A stretch of DNA of 39,452 bases from contig JAIMBG010000003.1 of assembly GCA_023511555.1 (NCBI GenBank), forward strand, positions 1 through 39,452. The letters are read 5' to 3'. Both the position numbers and the translations under genes were made by a program. The DNA comes from Acetobacteraceae bacterium. Lineage in GTDB: Bacteria > Bacillota > Sulfobacillia > JAIMBG01. The notes below the pieces were generated by a model. The model worked only from the letters and a program-made list of their open reading frames with translations, was not told where the DNA came from and did no database searches. This document shows positions 1-10,595 of the stretch, in pieces. The stretch's first letter is position 1. Every line of letters starts with the position of its first letter.

Positions 1-790
1 GGATGCCGAAGTCCTGGAACCAGGAGATGAAGCGACGCACCACGGCGATGGGCAGCGCCTCGGGCAGGGTCACGAAGAAGAAGGCCGTCAGGCCCGTGTC
101 GGTGAGCAGCCGCTTGGCGGCGGCGATGCGGTCACGGAAGTGCAGCAGGTAGTCCAGCAGCGGGTCGGCTTCCTCCTGCTTGCTGTAGGAGAGGAGGCGC
201 CGCAGCGAGCGGGCCTCTTCCCGGCTCTGCACCATCTTCTGCACCCACATGGAGTAGACGGCGGACATCCCCAGCAGCCTGCGGGCGTTGGCAGTGGGGG
301 CTGTGTCGAAGACGTAGACCTCGTACTCGCCGCGGAAAATCACGTCGATCATGCTCTCGAACATGGCCGATTCCTCGAAGGCCGGGTTCATGGTGGCCGA
401 CTCCACGAAGGCGTCGGCGCGGGTGCGGATCTCGGCGTACTTGAGGAACCAGTCGATCTTCTCCTTGATCTCCCGTTTGGACCGCTCGATGGTCTCCCGC
501 GTGTCGATCTCCAGGGCAGATAGCCCCTCTGCTCCCCGCACCGGTGTGACCCGGCCGAAGACGTCCTGGTCCAGCAGCCCGCTGAGGCTGTGCACCGGGT
601 TGGTGGAGACCAGCAGCACGCGCCGCCGCTGGGCCAGCCCCAGGGCCGCCGCCCCGGCCAGCACCGTCTTGCCCACGCCGCCCTTGCCGCCGAAGAAGAG
701 GTACTTCAAGGTGGGGCGGGCCTCGATGACGGAGGACAGCGGTTCCTCCACCAGATCCGCCCAGGTGGCGCTAGCTATCTGCACGCTCAC
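1..790 (-). CDS. ArsA-family ATPase (second of a tandem pair), 3' end cut by window edge
   Basis: This frame is not in the ORF track; I read it by translating the minus strand. It starts at a GTG at 788-790, seven or so bases after GGGGGAGA, and stays open to base 1, so the C-terminus lies outside the window (about 263 codons seen). A deviant Walker A, GGKGGVGKT, with its signature lysine lies near residues 34-42, followed by STNPVHSLS where ArsA/Get3 proteins usually have STDPAHSLS, so the switch I Asp is Asn here. A DTAPTAN segment matches the DTAPTGH switch II motif. The start overlaps the end of the upstream ArsA-like gene by 20 bases, which implies translational coupling. ArsA/Get3 relatives work as dimers that use ATP to drive metalloid efflux or membrane-protein targeting; no arsenic genes are nearby, so the substrate is unknown. 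Confidence 0.85.
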   Translation of the reverse strand, partial: MSVQIASATWADLVEEPLSSVIEARPTLKYLFFGGKGGVGKTVLAGAAALGLAQRRRVLLVSTNPVHSLSGLLDQDVFGRVTPVRGAEGLSALEIDTRETIERSKREIKEKIDWFLKYAEIRTRADAFVESATMNPAFEESAMFESMIDVIFRGEYEVYVFDTAPTANARRLLGMSAVYSMWVQKMVQSREEARSLRRLLSYSKQEEADPLLDYLLHFRDRIAAAKRLLTDTGLTAFFFVTLPEALPIAVVRRFISWFQDFGI

Positions 791-1766
791 GTCCGTCTCC
801 CCCAAACATGGCATCGGCCATGCGCGCGATCATCTCCAGCCCGGTGACGTCCCGCTCGAACTCCGGAATCCAGGCCAGCACCTGCCCGCCGAAGAGGTCG
901 CTGATCTTCCGCAGGTAGCCCTGCTGCATCTGCAGCCGGTGCCGCAGGTAGTCGGGGATCTCCTCTTGGGCCAGGGCTTCGGGCAGCACGCGGTTGACGA
1001 TGTACCCGCTGATGGGGACCTGGAAGCGAGAGAAGAGCTGCGCCGCCTTCTGCGTGTCCAGCAGGACCATCTCCTCGGGTACGATGACGAAGAAGAAGGC
1101 TGTCCTCGCCTGGTCGGTTAGGATGCGGCTGCTGGTGGTGATGCGCTGCCGGATGTCCTGCAGCTCCTGCAGGATCAGGTCTTCTTGCAATTGCTCCCCC
1201 TTGAAGCGGGCGGCCATCTCCGCATACTGCTGCATCTCCTCGCGCAGCCGGGTGATGCGCTCGATCCACTCGTCGTATACGCTGGCCATGCTCAGGTAGT
1301 AGAGGGCGTGACCCAGGGGGACCAGGTCGTAGATGAAGTAGTCGTACCGTCCGGCCACCACGATGTCAACCACCTGGTCGAAGATGGCGCTCTCCTCCAT
1401 GGCCGGCTCGGCCGAGGCCGCGGCGATGTAGTGCTCAATCTCATCGGGCACGCGGTCGAAGCCGTACATCTCCAGGATCTTGCGACGGATTTGGTCCTGA
1501 TACTCCTTGATGTGCCGGTCGGCGTCGATCTCCTGGGCGAAGAGGCCGGGGATGATCTCTACGGGCCCCCGCCCGTAGATGTCCCGCTGGAAGATGTCGG
1601 AGAGGGAAGCCTGGGGATCCACGGAAAAGACCAGGACCTTGTACCCGCGGCGGGCCAGGTAGTAGGCGGTGGCCGCCGAAAACGAGGTCTTGCCCAGCCC
1701 GCCCTTCCCCCCGTACATGATGTAGCGCACGTCAGGGAACTTCTGAAAGAAAGCGGCCAGCGACAC
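771..1766 (-). CDS. ArsA-family ATPase (first of a tandem pair)
   Basis: A 331-residue P-loop ATPase with GGKGGLGKTS near residues 19-28 (deviant Walker A of the SIMIBI/ArsA group) and SVDPQASLSDIF for switch I. The usual switch II DTAPTGH is replaced by DLVPLGH, a clear departure from arsenite or tail-anchor ATPases. The GTG start follows AGGAGGTGA at ideal spacing, one of the best ribosome binding sites in the window. It has about the length of a single-domain ArsA protein, so with the next gene it may form a heterodimer like the two halves of classic ArsA. That pairing is inferred from the tandem order and 20-base overlap. It follows a small conserved gene and cstA on the same strand. No transmembrane or metal-binding Cys cluster is seen. 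Confidence 0.87.
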   Translation of the reverse strand: MSLAAFFQKFPDVRYIMYGGKGGLGKTSFSAATAYYLARRGYKVLVFSVDPQASLSDIFQRDIYGRGPVEIIPGLFAQEIDADRHIKEYQDQIRRKILEMYGFDRVPDEIEHYIAAASAEPAMEESAIFDQVVDIVVAGRYDYFIYDLVPLGHALYYLSMASVYDEWIERITRLREEMQQYAEMAARFKGEQLQEDLILQELQDIRQRITTSSRILTDQARTAFFFVIVPEEMVLLDTQKAAQLFSRFQVPISGYIVNRVLPEALAQEEIPDYLRHRLQMQQGYLRKISDLFGGQVLAWIPEFERDVTGLEMIARMADAMFGGDGRERADS

Positions 1767-1795
1767 CGCACTTCACCTCCTCCGGTGGGCCGGGG

Positions 1796-2185
1796 TCAAA
1801 ACAGCGCGTCGGTGAGGTCCTTCTCCCTCAGCATCCGCCGCTTCCAGGTCGCGATCTGCGGCACCACGTAGGGGAGCAGCCTCAGGGAGTAGTAGGGGGG
1901 CAGTATGGGCACTCCCAGAAGGTCGCCCATGGTGATGAGGATGAAGAGGTGCTCCATGCTGGACCGCGTCTTGAGCGCAAAGCGCGTCATGTCATGGGCG
2001 GCCATGCCGTAGACGAACTCCTTGACTATGCTCCCCACCGTCTCCCGGGGTTTCTTCTCCCCTGCGCCCTTAGCGCCGGCCCTCCCCGGGCCCTCGCCGG
2101 CAGCCTTCGCCGGGCCGCCCCCTTCGGCGGGCCCGGCGGCCTTCTCAGCCGCAGGCCGCTTTCTGCCTCGACCCAGGAAAGCCAC
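1796..2185 (-). CDS. small conserved protein of unknown function between cstA and the ArsA-like pair
   Basis: I place the start at the GTG at 2185 (VAFLGRGRKR), because AAGGAGG lies eight bases upstream; the longer track version starts at a TTG inside that ribosome binding site. This gives 129 residues. The first half is a low-complexity Ala/Gly/Lys/Pro linker. The second half is more ordered, with a hydrophobic stretch (HLFILITMGDLLGVPILPP) that could be one membrane segment, and a basic tail (WKRRMLREKDLTDALF). I do not recognise a named domain. It ends 29 bases before the first ArsA-like gene, so the three genes are probably co-transcribed, and it may be the membrane partner of the ATPases. 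That role is inferred from position only. Confidence 0.7.
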   Translation of the reverse strand: MAFLGRGRKRPAAEKAAGPAEGGGPAKAAGEGPGRAGAKGAGEKKPRETVGSIVKEFVYGMAAHDMTRFALKTRSSMEHLFILITMGDLLGVPILPPYYSLRLLPYVVPQIATWKRRMLREKDLTDALF

Positions 2186-2275
2186 GATGCCACCCTCCTT
2201 CCCCGTGGCGGGCAAAGGGACCGGGACCGGGCCCTGCAGGGGCCCGGCCCCGGCCCCGTGGCCGAACCCCGAACC
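2186..2275 (-). terminator. long GC hairpin between cstA and the small gene
   Basis: On the minus strand, just after cstA, two arms of about 14 bases (CCGGGGCCGGGCCC and GGGCCCGGTCCCGG, one G-U pair) enclose a TGCA loop at about 2221-2253 and are followed by TCCCTTTG. The T-run is weak, so it could be a leaky intercistronic terminator or a message-stabilising stem that lowers expression of the downstream genes relative to cstA. Confidence 0.4.
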
Positions 2276-3964
2276 CTAGTCCGCAGCGGCCGGGGCCTTC
2301 TTGGCTTCGGCCCGCTTGCGGTAGAACGCGCCGACGCCGTCCACCGCCAGCACGATGGCGGCCACGATGAGGAATATGCCGATGGCGGCGGCGATGATGT
2401 TGCCGCCCACCTCGACCCCCAGCGTCCGGCCGGCGGCGGGCTTGATGGTGCCCGCATACAGCTTCATGACCTTGATGATGAGGGTGTAGCTGGTGTAGCC
2501 CAGGGCGGCGATGGTGGTGACGAGCATGAACCACATGGGGCCGTATGTCCACCAGAAGTTCTTCTTCTGGCCGGCCAGCCAGATGGAGGCCAGCAGCAGC
2601 CCCAGCGCCGCCATGAGCTGGTTGGCGCCGCCGAACAGCGTCCAGATGTAGCTGAAGGTGCCCGTGACCACCAGCACCCAGGTGATTAACAGCGCGATGA
2701 GGGTGCCCACGTGGGGGTTGCGCAGGAACCCGGCCTTCTCCGGCGCCAGGTCGGCCGTGGCCACGCGGGCGAAGCGCACCGCGAGCTGCAGCACGGTGAT
2801 GGCCAGGACGACGAACATGGCCCCGGCGAAAGCCGCCCCGAAGCCGGAGGGGATCTTGAGGAAGGCGAGCAGGTTCGCCATCCCGCCCACGAACACCGAC
2901 GCCGGGCCGGCCTTAAGCGCCTCCTTGTAGGCGCCGAAGGTGGCGAAGCTGGCGGCTATGATGAGGGCCACCGTGGCCAGCACCATCTCGGTGAACATCG
3001 AGCCCGCCACCACGTACCGGGTGTCGGTCTCACGCTCCAACTGGCGGGACGTGCCCGAGGCCGACAGCAGCCCGTGCCAGCCGGATATCGCGCCGCAGGC
3101 GATGGTCACGAACAGTATGGGCCACAGCGGCCCGGCGCCGATCTTCCAGGTGGTGAAGACCGGGGCGCTGAACTGGGGATGACCGATGAAGATGCCTATT
3201 ACCGCGCCCACGATGCCCAGGAACACCAGGTAGAAGGCGATGTAGTTGACCGGCTGGGCGTATGCCCAGATGGGGAGCACCGCGCCCAGGTAGCTGAAGA
3301 ACAGGGTGTAGAGCAGGAGGATGTGGAAGTTCAGCTTGATGGGGAGCACGGTGCCCGCCCAGATGCACACGAACGACAGCACCACCATGATCACCGTGGT
3401 AAGGATGAGGTCCCACCGGGCCCGGTAGATGAGGAGACCGGTGCAGATGCCCAGCACCATGAGGCCGAGTATGGCCAGCGGGATGGACGTGGTGCTCATC
3501 ATGGCCCGGGTGATCATGTCGGCGAACGCGGCGCAGATGAGGATCAGGTAGAAGTAGATGAAGGCCAACAGCACGGAGCGGGCGCGGGGCGATATCAGGC
3601 GGTAGCTCAGGGCCCCGTAACTCTGGCCCTCGTTGCGGATGGAGGTCATGGCGGCGGCGTAGTCGTGCGCCCACCCGAACAGCAGCGTCCCCAACACGAC
3701 CCAGAGCAGGCCCGCCAGCCAGCCCCACTGCATGGCCACAATGGGCCCCACCACCGGGCCCAGGGCGGCGATGGACTTGAACTGGTAGCCGAACAGCACG
3801 TGCCGGCTGGTGGGCATGAAATCCACGCCGTCCATGTACATCTTGGCCGGCGTCACCTTGTTGGGGTCGGAGACTATCACCCTGCGGTCTATGTAGCGGA
3901 CGTAGACGTAGTACCCGAAGAATGCCACGACGAGGGCGATAGCCATAGCCAGAGCGGAATTCAT
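2276..3964 (-). CDS. cstA: CstA-family carbon starvation/peptide-pyruvate transporter
   Basis: A 562-residue polytopic membrane protein. I chose the ATG at 3964 (MNSALAMAIALVVAFFGYY), which follows GGGGGGA at seven bases, rather than the longer track start that adds 16 non-hydrophobic residues. The conserved CstA N-terminal region is clear: VTPAKMYMDGVDFMPTSR, FGYQFKSIAALGPVVGPI, then FGWAHDYAAAM. More than a dozen hydrophobic segments follow. The length fits the shorter Bacillota form rather than the roughly 700-residue enterobacterial CstA. Members import peptides or pyruvate, often at nutrient limitation; which substrate applies here cannot be read from the sequence. It is the first gene of a minus-strand cluster with a small protein and two ArsA-like ATPases. 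No btsS/btsR-type two-component genes are in the window. Confidence 0.93.
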   Translation of the reverse strand: MNSALAMAIALVVAFFGYYVYVRYIDRRVIVSDPNKVTPAKMYMDGVDFMPTSRHVLFGYQFKSIAALGPVVGPIVAMQWGWLAGLLWVVLGTLLFGWAHDYAAAMTSIRNEGQSYGALSYRLISPRARSVLLAFIYFYLILICAAFADMITRAMMSTTSIPLAILGLMVLGICTGLLIYRARWDLILTTVIMVVLSFVCIWAGTVLPIKLNFHILLLYTLFFSYLGAVLPIWAYAQPVNYIAFYLVFLGIVGAVIGIFIGHPQFSAPVFTTWKIGAGPLWPILFVTIACGAISGWHGLLSASGTSRQLERETDTRYVVAGSMFTEMVLATVALIIAASFATFGAYKEALKAGPASVFVGGMANLLAFLKIPSGFGAAFAGAMFVVLAITVLQLAVRFARVATADLAPEKAGFLRNPHVGTLIALLITWVLVVTGTFSYIWTLFGGANQLMAALGLLLASIWLAGQKKNFWWTYGPMWFMLVTTIAALGYTSYTLIIKVMKLYAGTIKPAAGRTLGVEVGGNIIAAAIGIFLIVAAIVLAVDGVGAFYRKRAEAKKAPAAAD

Positions 3965-4497
3965 CCTCCAATCCCCCCGTAACGTGGAATCCGAGTTGAA
4001 TCCCCGCCGCAAGCTCAGGCTTTCTGCCCCTCGAGCACCAACCGGGCCGCCTTACCCTTCCCCTCGAGGCATCACCTCCCTCGCCCCCGCGCGCGGTGCC
4101 CAGGACCACGGGGCCCTTCCAGGCGCCCGCGCCGTACCAGGACATGAAGGACTGCACCGGGCTAAGAGTTTCTCTGGCAGTCCTGCCCGTTCCTTCCTGT
4201 CGTCAGATTTTTCTGTGGGGGCGAAGGGGTCAGCCACCAGGAGGGAGCGCCTGCGATGCCTTGTGTGGGGCCGGCACGCCGCTACGCGGCCAGTGCGCTC
4301 ACCCCCTTGGCCGTCGCGGGTACCGGGCACCCGCGCCACGACTTCCAATGCATGCCGGCCCGTTGCGGGCTTCGCGTCGCCGAGAAGGCTGGCACTAAAG
4401 GAAATTGGGAGAAGATGTGGAACAATAAAGGGGGACGGGTGACAGAAGAGCTCAGAGAAACCCCGGGGAGGCCGAGAAGGAGGGGAGGCGCCCGGGA
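3965..4497. other. intergenic region between divergent cstA and the TrlF-like gene
   Basis: About 530 bases with no gene I can support; the track ORFs here are short, differ in every frame and show no recognisable protein. It must hold the promoters for both divergent units, but I see no convincing -35/-10 pair on either strand. A short palindrome, GGCAG-GA-CTGCC in minus orientation, lies near 4177-4190. The last 60 bases before 4498 are purine-rich and include AAGGAGGGGAGG, the ribosome binding site of the plus-strand gene. Confidence 0.6.
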
Positions 4498-7266
4498 ATG
4501 AACCAGGGAGGGCCCAGCACCAATCCGGAAAGTGGCGGTGGATGCCCAGGCCGGGGTGCGGTTTGGCACCGGGTTGACCTGCACCTCCACAGCCCTGGTG
4601 TGGAGAGTTTCGCCTGCCCCTCCGGAGCCAACCTCAGCAGCGAGGCGGGGCGTGCAGAGGTTGTCGAGAAGTATCTCGCGCAACTGGCGAGCCAGAACAT
4701 CGGCGTCGCAGCGATCACGGACTACAACGGCATACGGCTACACTGGTTCGAGCTTCTCGCCGCTGGGGCCGCAAACCGTGGCATGGTGCTACTTCCAGGG
4801 GTGGAACTGTCCTTCAGGTCGGCCGGGAAGCACGGGCTTCACGTGCTAGCCGTCTTTGACCGCGACGCAGATTGGGCTGGGATCAACCGGTTCCTGCAGG
4901 CCCTGGACAGAGACCCCGCTACCCCGCTGTTCACGGACAGGCTACATCGCGACATTGACCCCAGAGGCAGCATCGCGGATGTACTAAAACAGGTGAGAGA
5001 CCGCTTCAATTGCCTGCTCATTTTTCCCCATCCGGAAGGGGATAACGGTTGCTTCAAAACCTTCAAAGCCCAAGACGCAGCTCGACTTCTGAAGGAGGTA
5101 CGGCCAGACGCAATAGAACACTTTCCGACGGTCGAAACCAGAAAGAAGGCGGCCGTTGAGGTGCTCGGTCCCGACTTCTGGCGCTACCTGTCGCTGGTCG
5201 AGTTCTCGGACGCCAAGCGCATTGAAGAAGTCGGCACCAGGACGTTGGCCGACGGGAGCCCCCGTGCGACCTTCATAAAGCTCAGCGCCACGGACGTGAG
5301 CGCTCTTCGGCTGGCACTCCACGACCCAGCAACGCGCCTGAGCATCGGCGGAATCCCGCGAGCCCCCCATGCCAGGATTGTAAGCACCGCTGTCGAGGGC
5401 TCTGGGTTCCTCGGCAATATCAGCATTGAGTGGAACGATGACCTTAATGTGATCATTGGAGGCAGAGGGGCCGGGAAGTCGGCCATTCTCGAGACGTTGC
5501 GCTACGCTTTGGCACTGTCTCCCTATTCGGACGAATCGTCCCGGATCGACTTGGTCCGGCATGCTCTAGGCAGCGGGGGCAAGGTAACCGTGGTGTTAAA
5601 CCGGCCGCTGGGAGGCGTCAAGAGCCGCGAGTATGTGGTAACTCGAGTCCTGGGCGAAGAGCCCCGCGTAACTGAGGCTGACACAGGAAAGCTTGTGGCC
5701 ATACCCCCCCGTCAGCTGCTGGGCCCGGTCGGCGGCCCCACGATACTTGGGCAGCGAGAGATCCAAGCAGTCTCTCAGAGTACTGGCTACCGCCTGGCTC
5801 TCCTGGATGAACTCATTGGTGACGAGGCACGCGAGCGTGCTAACGCGGTTCGTGAGGCTATCGAGGAACTTCGAGCCAACGCGCGAGAGATCCTGGCCGC
5901 CCGCAAGGCCCTGGAGAAGCGAGAGGAACACCGCCAGCGCCTGTTGGCAATCCGGCATGAACTTGATGTCTATGAGAGACACGGCGTTGCAGACAAGCTT
6001 AAAGAGGTCGGCGATCTACGTAGTGACGACCAACTCTTACGGACCGCAGGGGATACCATCAGGACGGTCAAAAGCGACTGGTCAGCCATGTGTCAGGATC
6101 TTCTTGCCGCGCTGGACGCGGGACACCGCGGCTTGCTTCGCGGCCAGAGCAAGCAGAAGGCACTGCTGGAGGAAGCTGCCCGGACCCTCGCGGAACTGCG
6201 GGACCGGTTGGGGTCCCTCTCGAAACAGGGCCTGACCCTGCTCGACGAAGCCGACCGGGCCTTTGGGGCATTTAGAGACCGATGGAAGGAGCTTATCCTC
6301 CCTCTGGAGGAGGAGATCAACCGCATCAAAAGGGAGGTACGTACCGACGTCCTCGACCCGGACCGCCTCTTGAGATTGGTCGAGGAGCAAACCGCCTTGA
6401 TGCCTTTGCTCGAAGACCTGGACCGGATGGAACGGCGACTCGCGGACCTGCTCGAGAAACGCCGGGACCTGCTCGCCCGAGTTGCCGACCTCAGGTTAGA
6501 GGAACACAAGCTTCGCAGAGAACGGGCCGATGCCATCTCGAGACTGTTACAGGACCGTCTATTACTTAGGATAGAGTTCAAGGGGCACAGGGAAGAGTAT
6601 AAGAAGCGGCTCGCGGCTATGCTGAAGGGGGCGGGTTTGTACCCTGATGCAATTGACAACATTGCAATGGCAACTGACGGGATCCAGTTGGCGGACGCTG
6701 TCCAGGGGGGCCCAGAAGTGGTTCAAGAGCGCTTTGGGCTCACCCCCGCAATGGCTCAACGGTTGGTCAAGCAACTTACGGACGACGAGTCGAGACTCTT
6801 CGAGTTGCAGACCATTATACCCGCCGACGCTGTGGCGGTGTACCTAAGAGTGGACGACGAGTATCGGCCCCTGGAAAGGTTGTCCCTGGGTCAGCGCGCG
6901 ACCGCCATCTTGCTGCTGCTGTTTGCGTTCCAGGGCCGTACTCTGGTGCTGGACCAGCCCGAGGACGACCTCGACAACAGATTCGTGTATGACGACATAG
7001 TACAGATCCTGAGAGAGCAAAAGGGCCTAAGAGATCCTGGGCACCGACGCCAGATCATCGCCGCCACTCATAGCGCTAACATCCCGGTACTAGGCGACGC
7101 TGAACTCGTGCTTGCCCTGGAGGCGAGAGAGGGCCGGGCCCACATAATCGGCCGCGCGTCGATTGACGACGCGCGCATTCGAGAGCTGGTCAAGGCGGTC
7201 ATGGAGGGCGGCGAAGAGGCCTTCCGGCGTCGGGCGGAAAAGTACGGGGGGGTTCCACCCTCATGA
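4498..7266 (+). CDS. TrlF-like protein: N-terminal PHP domain plus SMC/RecF-type AAA ATPase
   Basis: 922 residues. A PHP phosphoesterase-like domain opens the protein: VDLHLHS at 26-32, AITDYN near 73, a FPHPE segment near 179, and FSDAK in place of the usual SDAH. A Walker A, GGRGAGKS, follows at about 321-328. A long charged, heptad-rich region of about 300 residues (about 440-740) looks like an SMC-style coiled coil. The second half of the ATPase has SLGQR near 797 as ABC signature, LVLDQPEDDLDN near 816 as Walker B with D-loop, and AATHSAN near 858 as H-loop. This order matches what is annotated as TrlF-family or PHP-AAA proteins, thought to act on nucleic acids and often found in defence islands. 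The ATG follows GGGAGG. Its stop overlaps the next start (ATGA). Base composition looks less GC-rich than the flanks, hinting at transfer. Confidence 0.85.
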   Translation: MNQGGPSTNPESGGGCPGRGAVWHRVDLHLHSPGVESFACPSGANLSSEAGRAEVVEKYLAQLASQNIGVAAITDYNGIRLHWFELLAAGAANRGMVLLPGVELSFRSAGKHGLHVLAVFDRDADWAGINRFLQALDRDPATPLFTDRLHRDIDPRGSIADVLKQVRDRFNCLLIFPHPEGDNGCFKTFKAQDAARLLKEVRPDAIEHFPTVETRKKAAVEVLGPDFWRYLSLVEFSDAKRIEEVGTRTLADGSPRATFIKLSATDVSALRLALHDPATRLSIGGIPRAPHARIVSTAVEGSGFLGNISIEWNDDLNVIIGGRGAGKSAILETLRYALALSPYSDESSRIDLVRHALGSGGKVTVVLNRPLGGVKSREYVVTRVLGEEPRVTEADTGKLVAIPPRQLLGPVGGPTILGQREIQAVSQSTGYRLALLDELIGDEARERANAVREAIEELRANAREILAARKALEKREEHRQRLLAIRHELDVYERHGVADKLKEVGDLRSDDQLLRTAGDTIRTVKSDWSAMCQDLLAALDAGHRGLLRGQSKQKALLEEAARTLAELRDRLGSLSKQGLTLLDEADRAFGAFRDRWKELILPLEEEINRIKREVRTDVLDPDRLLRLVEEQTALMPLLEDLDRMERRLADLLEKRRDLLARVADLRLEEHKLRRERADAISRLLQDRLLLRIEFKGHREEYKKRLAAMLKGAGLYPDAIDNIAMATDGIQLADAVQGGPEVVQERFGLTPAMAQRLVKQLTDDESRLFELQTIIPADAVAVYLRVDDEYRPLERLSLGQRATAILLLLFAFQGRTLVLDQPEDDLDNRFVYDDIVQILREQKGLRDPGHRRQIIAATHSANIPVLGDAELVLALEAREGRAHIIGRASIDDARIRELVKAVMEGGEEAFRRRAEKYGGVPPS

Positions 7267-8450
7267 ACTGGGTGGAGCTTCGGGCCCGCATCGCCAAGTG
7301 GGAGGATCTCCATACGGAGTTCAAGGAGTGGCTACCGCATAAGGATGACGTAGCTGCGAGCCTGGTGGCGTTCGCAAACACGGACGGGGGGCAATTGGTA
7401 ATCGGAGTCACGAAGGAGCGTCTCATCAAGGGAGTCGACGACGCGGATGCTGTGGCTCGGCTGGTGGACGACGTTGCCACCAACAACTGCGAGCCGCCGA
7501 TCACGGTGATCCAGGAGGTCTTGTGGCCCGACAACCACGGACCGGGGGCCGAGACAACCCTCACGGCCAGACCAGTCCTGGTGGTGAACATCCCCAAAGG
7601 GGATCAGCGTCCGTACCGTACTAACCGGGGTGTATTCTACATCCGGACGACATCGGGGCGCCGCAGCGCGTCCCGCGAAGAACTGCTGCGCCTCTTCCAG
7701 GCCACGGAGAGCCTGTACTACGACGAAACACCGCTCCATCGCCTTTCCCTGTCTGACTTCGATTTTGACTCCCTCGACAGGTACCTTGAGGCCACGGGGC
7801 AGCGGCAGCTTCACGGCGACCCGGAACGCCTGCTGACAAACTGGGGCCTCTACCGCAACGGCCACCCCACAATCGCCGGCCTCGTCCTCTTTGGGCGCGA
7901 GCCCCAGCGGCACCTCCCCTTCGCTCAGATCAACGCGGCTCGCTTCCCCGGTAGGGACAGCTCCTTGGAACCGTCTGACCGGAAGGACCTGACAGGCAGG
8001 CTCCTGGACGTGATCGACCAGGCAGAGCGCTTCCTGGACCTCCACCTCAGGGTCCCCCACGAGATCCGCGGCTTCGAGCCCGAACCCAAGCCGGAGCTGC
8101 CCAAGGAGGCCCTCCGAGAGGCCATCGTCAACGCCGTGGCCCACCGTGACTACACGATCCACGGCCCCGTCCGGCTGTTCGTGTTCGACGACCGCGTGGA
8201 GGTCCACACCCCCGGCAAGCCCCCGAACACCGTCGACGAGGGTGCCATGCGCGCTGGAACCCACGTGGTCCGCAACCCGCGCATATACGCGCGGCTTTCC
8301 GACGCCGGCCTGGTCACGCGGGCCGGAACCGGAATCCCCCGCATCATCCGACTGGTAAAGCAGGCCACAGGCCGCGACATCGAGATAAACGTACGGGAGT
8401 TCGAGGTCCTGTTGACCATCCCCAGAACCCGCGCCGACTCCGCGCCGTAA
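7263..8450 (+). CDS. AlbA_2 (Schlafen-type) / GHKL-like ATP-binding protein
   Basis: 395 residues, translationally coupled to the preceding gene by an ATGA overlap. The N-terminal 130 residues fit the AlbA_2 fold: TEFKEWLP near 19 and FANTDGGQLVIGV near 37. The C-terminal half has LREAIVNAVAHRDY near 285, followed by GPVRLFVFDDRVEVHTPG and AGTGIPRI, the pattern of the HATPase_c_4 domain of COG2865 proteins, which databases often mislabel as RecG-like transcriptional regulators. AlbA_2 domains bind nucleic acid and occur in Schlafen-like and other stress or defence proteins. The fixed pairing with a TrlF-like ATPase suggests the two act together as a nucleic-acid-targeting module; that is inference. 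It converges on groEL and shares a hairpin region at its 3' end. Confidence 0.87.
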   Translation: MNWVELRARIAKWEDLHTEFKEWLPHKDDVAASLVAFANTDGGQLVIGVTKERLIKGVDDADAVARLVDDVATNNCEPPITVIQEVLWPDNHGPGAETTLTARPVLVVNIPKGDQRPYRTNRGVFYIRTTSGRRSASREELLRLFQATESLYYDETPLHRLSLSDFDFDSLDRYLEATGQRQLHGDPERLLTNWGLYRNGHPTIAGLVLFGREPQRHLPFAQINAARFPGRDSSLEPSDRKDLTGRLLDVIDQAERFLDLHLRVPHEIRGFEPEPKPELPKEALREAIVNAVAHRDYTIHGPVRLFVFDDRVEVHTPGKPPNTVDEGAMRAGTHVVRNPRIYARLSDAGLVTRAGTGIPRIIRLVKQATGRDIEINVREFEVLLTIPRTRADSAP

Positions 8451-8473
8451 AAAAAGGCCGCCTCTCGGCGGCC
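8449..8473 (-). terminator. rho-independent terminator of groES-groEL
   Basis: A perfect 7-base-pair stem (GGCCGCC and GGCGGCC, four-base loop) is followed on the minus strand by seven T residues, about 130 bases past the groEL stop. The T-run overlaps the TAA stop of the convergent plus-strand gene. A second GC inverted repeat (arms GGCCCCGC/GCGGGGCC, 8534-8572) lies between groEL and this terminator. Confidence 0.85.
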
Positions 8474-8602
8474 GTAAACAGACAGTCCTCAGCCCTAACA
8501 CAGCACGGCAAACCCAGGCCGGAGCCGCGGCCCGGCCCCGCGGGTGCAGCCCCCGGGCAGCCCTGCGGGGCCGGCGCCGGCGCGCACTTCCGCCCTCCCC
8601 GT

Positions 8603-10219
<1,617 letters not shown>

Positions 10220-10257
10220 CTAAAGCCCCCTCCCTCTTCGCCGGGTAGAGGTCCCGG

Positions 10258-10545
10258 TCACTCCACCACGGCCAGGACGTCGCGCTCGCTCAGGATCAGG
10301 ATTTCCTCACCCTCCAGCTTGACCTCGGAGCCGGAGTACTTGGAGAAGATGATCCTGTCGCCCACCTTGACCTCGAGGGGCACCTTCTCCCCGTTGTCCA
10401 GGACGCGACCGGACCCCACCGCCAGGACCTTGCCCTGCTGCGGCTTCTCCTTGGCGGTGTCGGGGAGAACGATGCCGCCCTTGGTCCGCTCCTCCTGCTC
10501 TATGACCTGGACCACCACCCGGTCTCCCAGCGGCCTCAGCTTCAT
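10258..10545 (-). CDS. groES: co-chaperonin GroES (10 kDa)
   Basis: 95 residues, the usual GroES size. It begins [13 protein letters not shown], has a mobile-loop region ([19 protein letters not shown]) that contacts GroEL, and the [11 protein letters not shown] segment typical of bacterial GroES. The ATG follows GGAGGGAGC. It is the first gene of the heat-shock operon, just downstream of a perfect CIRCE element. Confidence 0.98.
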   Translation of the reverse strand: MKLRPLGDRVVVQVIEQEERTKGGIVLPDTAKEKPQQGKVLAVGSGRVLDNGEKVPLEVKVGDRIIFSKYSGSEVKLEGEEILILSERDVLAVVE

Positions 10546-10595
10546 TCCCCAGCTCCCTCCTTACGTACCCGGCGTGACGCCCCCCCAGGGGCCTG

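Noticed and set aside
4052-4442. ORFs on both strands in the cstA-TrlF intergenic region
   Set aside because: Low-complexity translations, no start signals, no family features, and each overlaps others in different frames.
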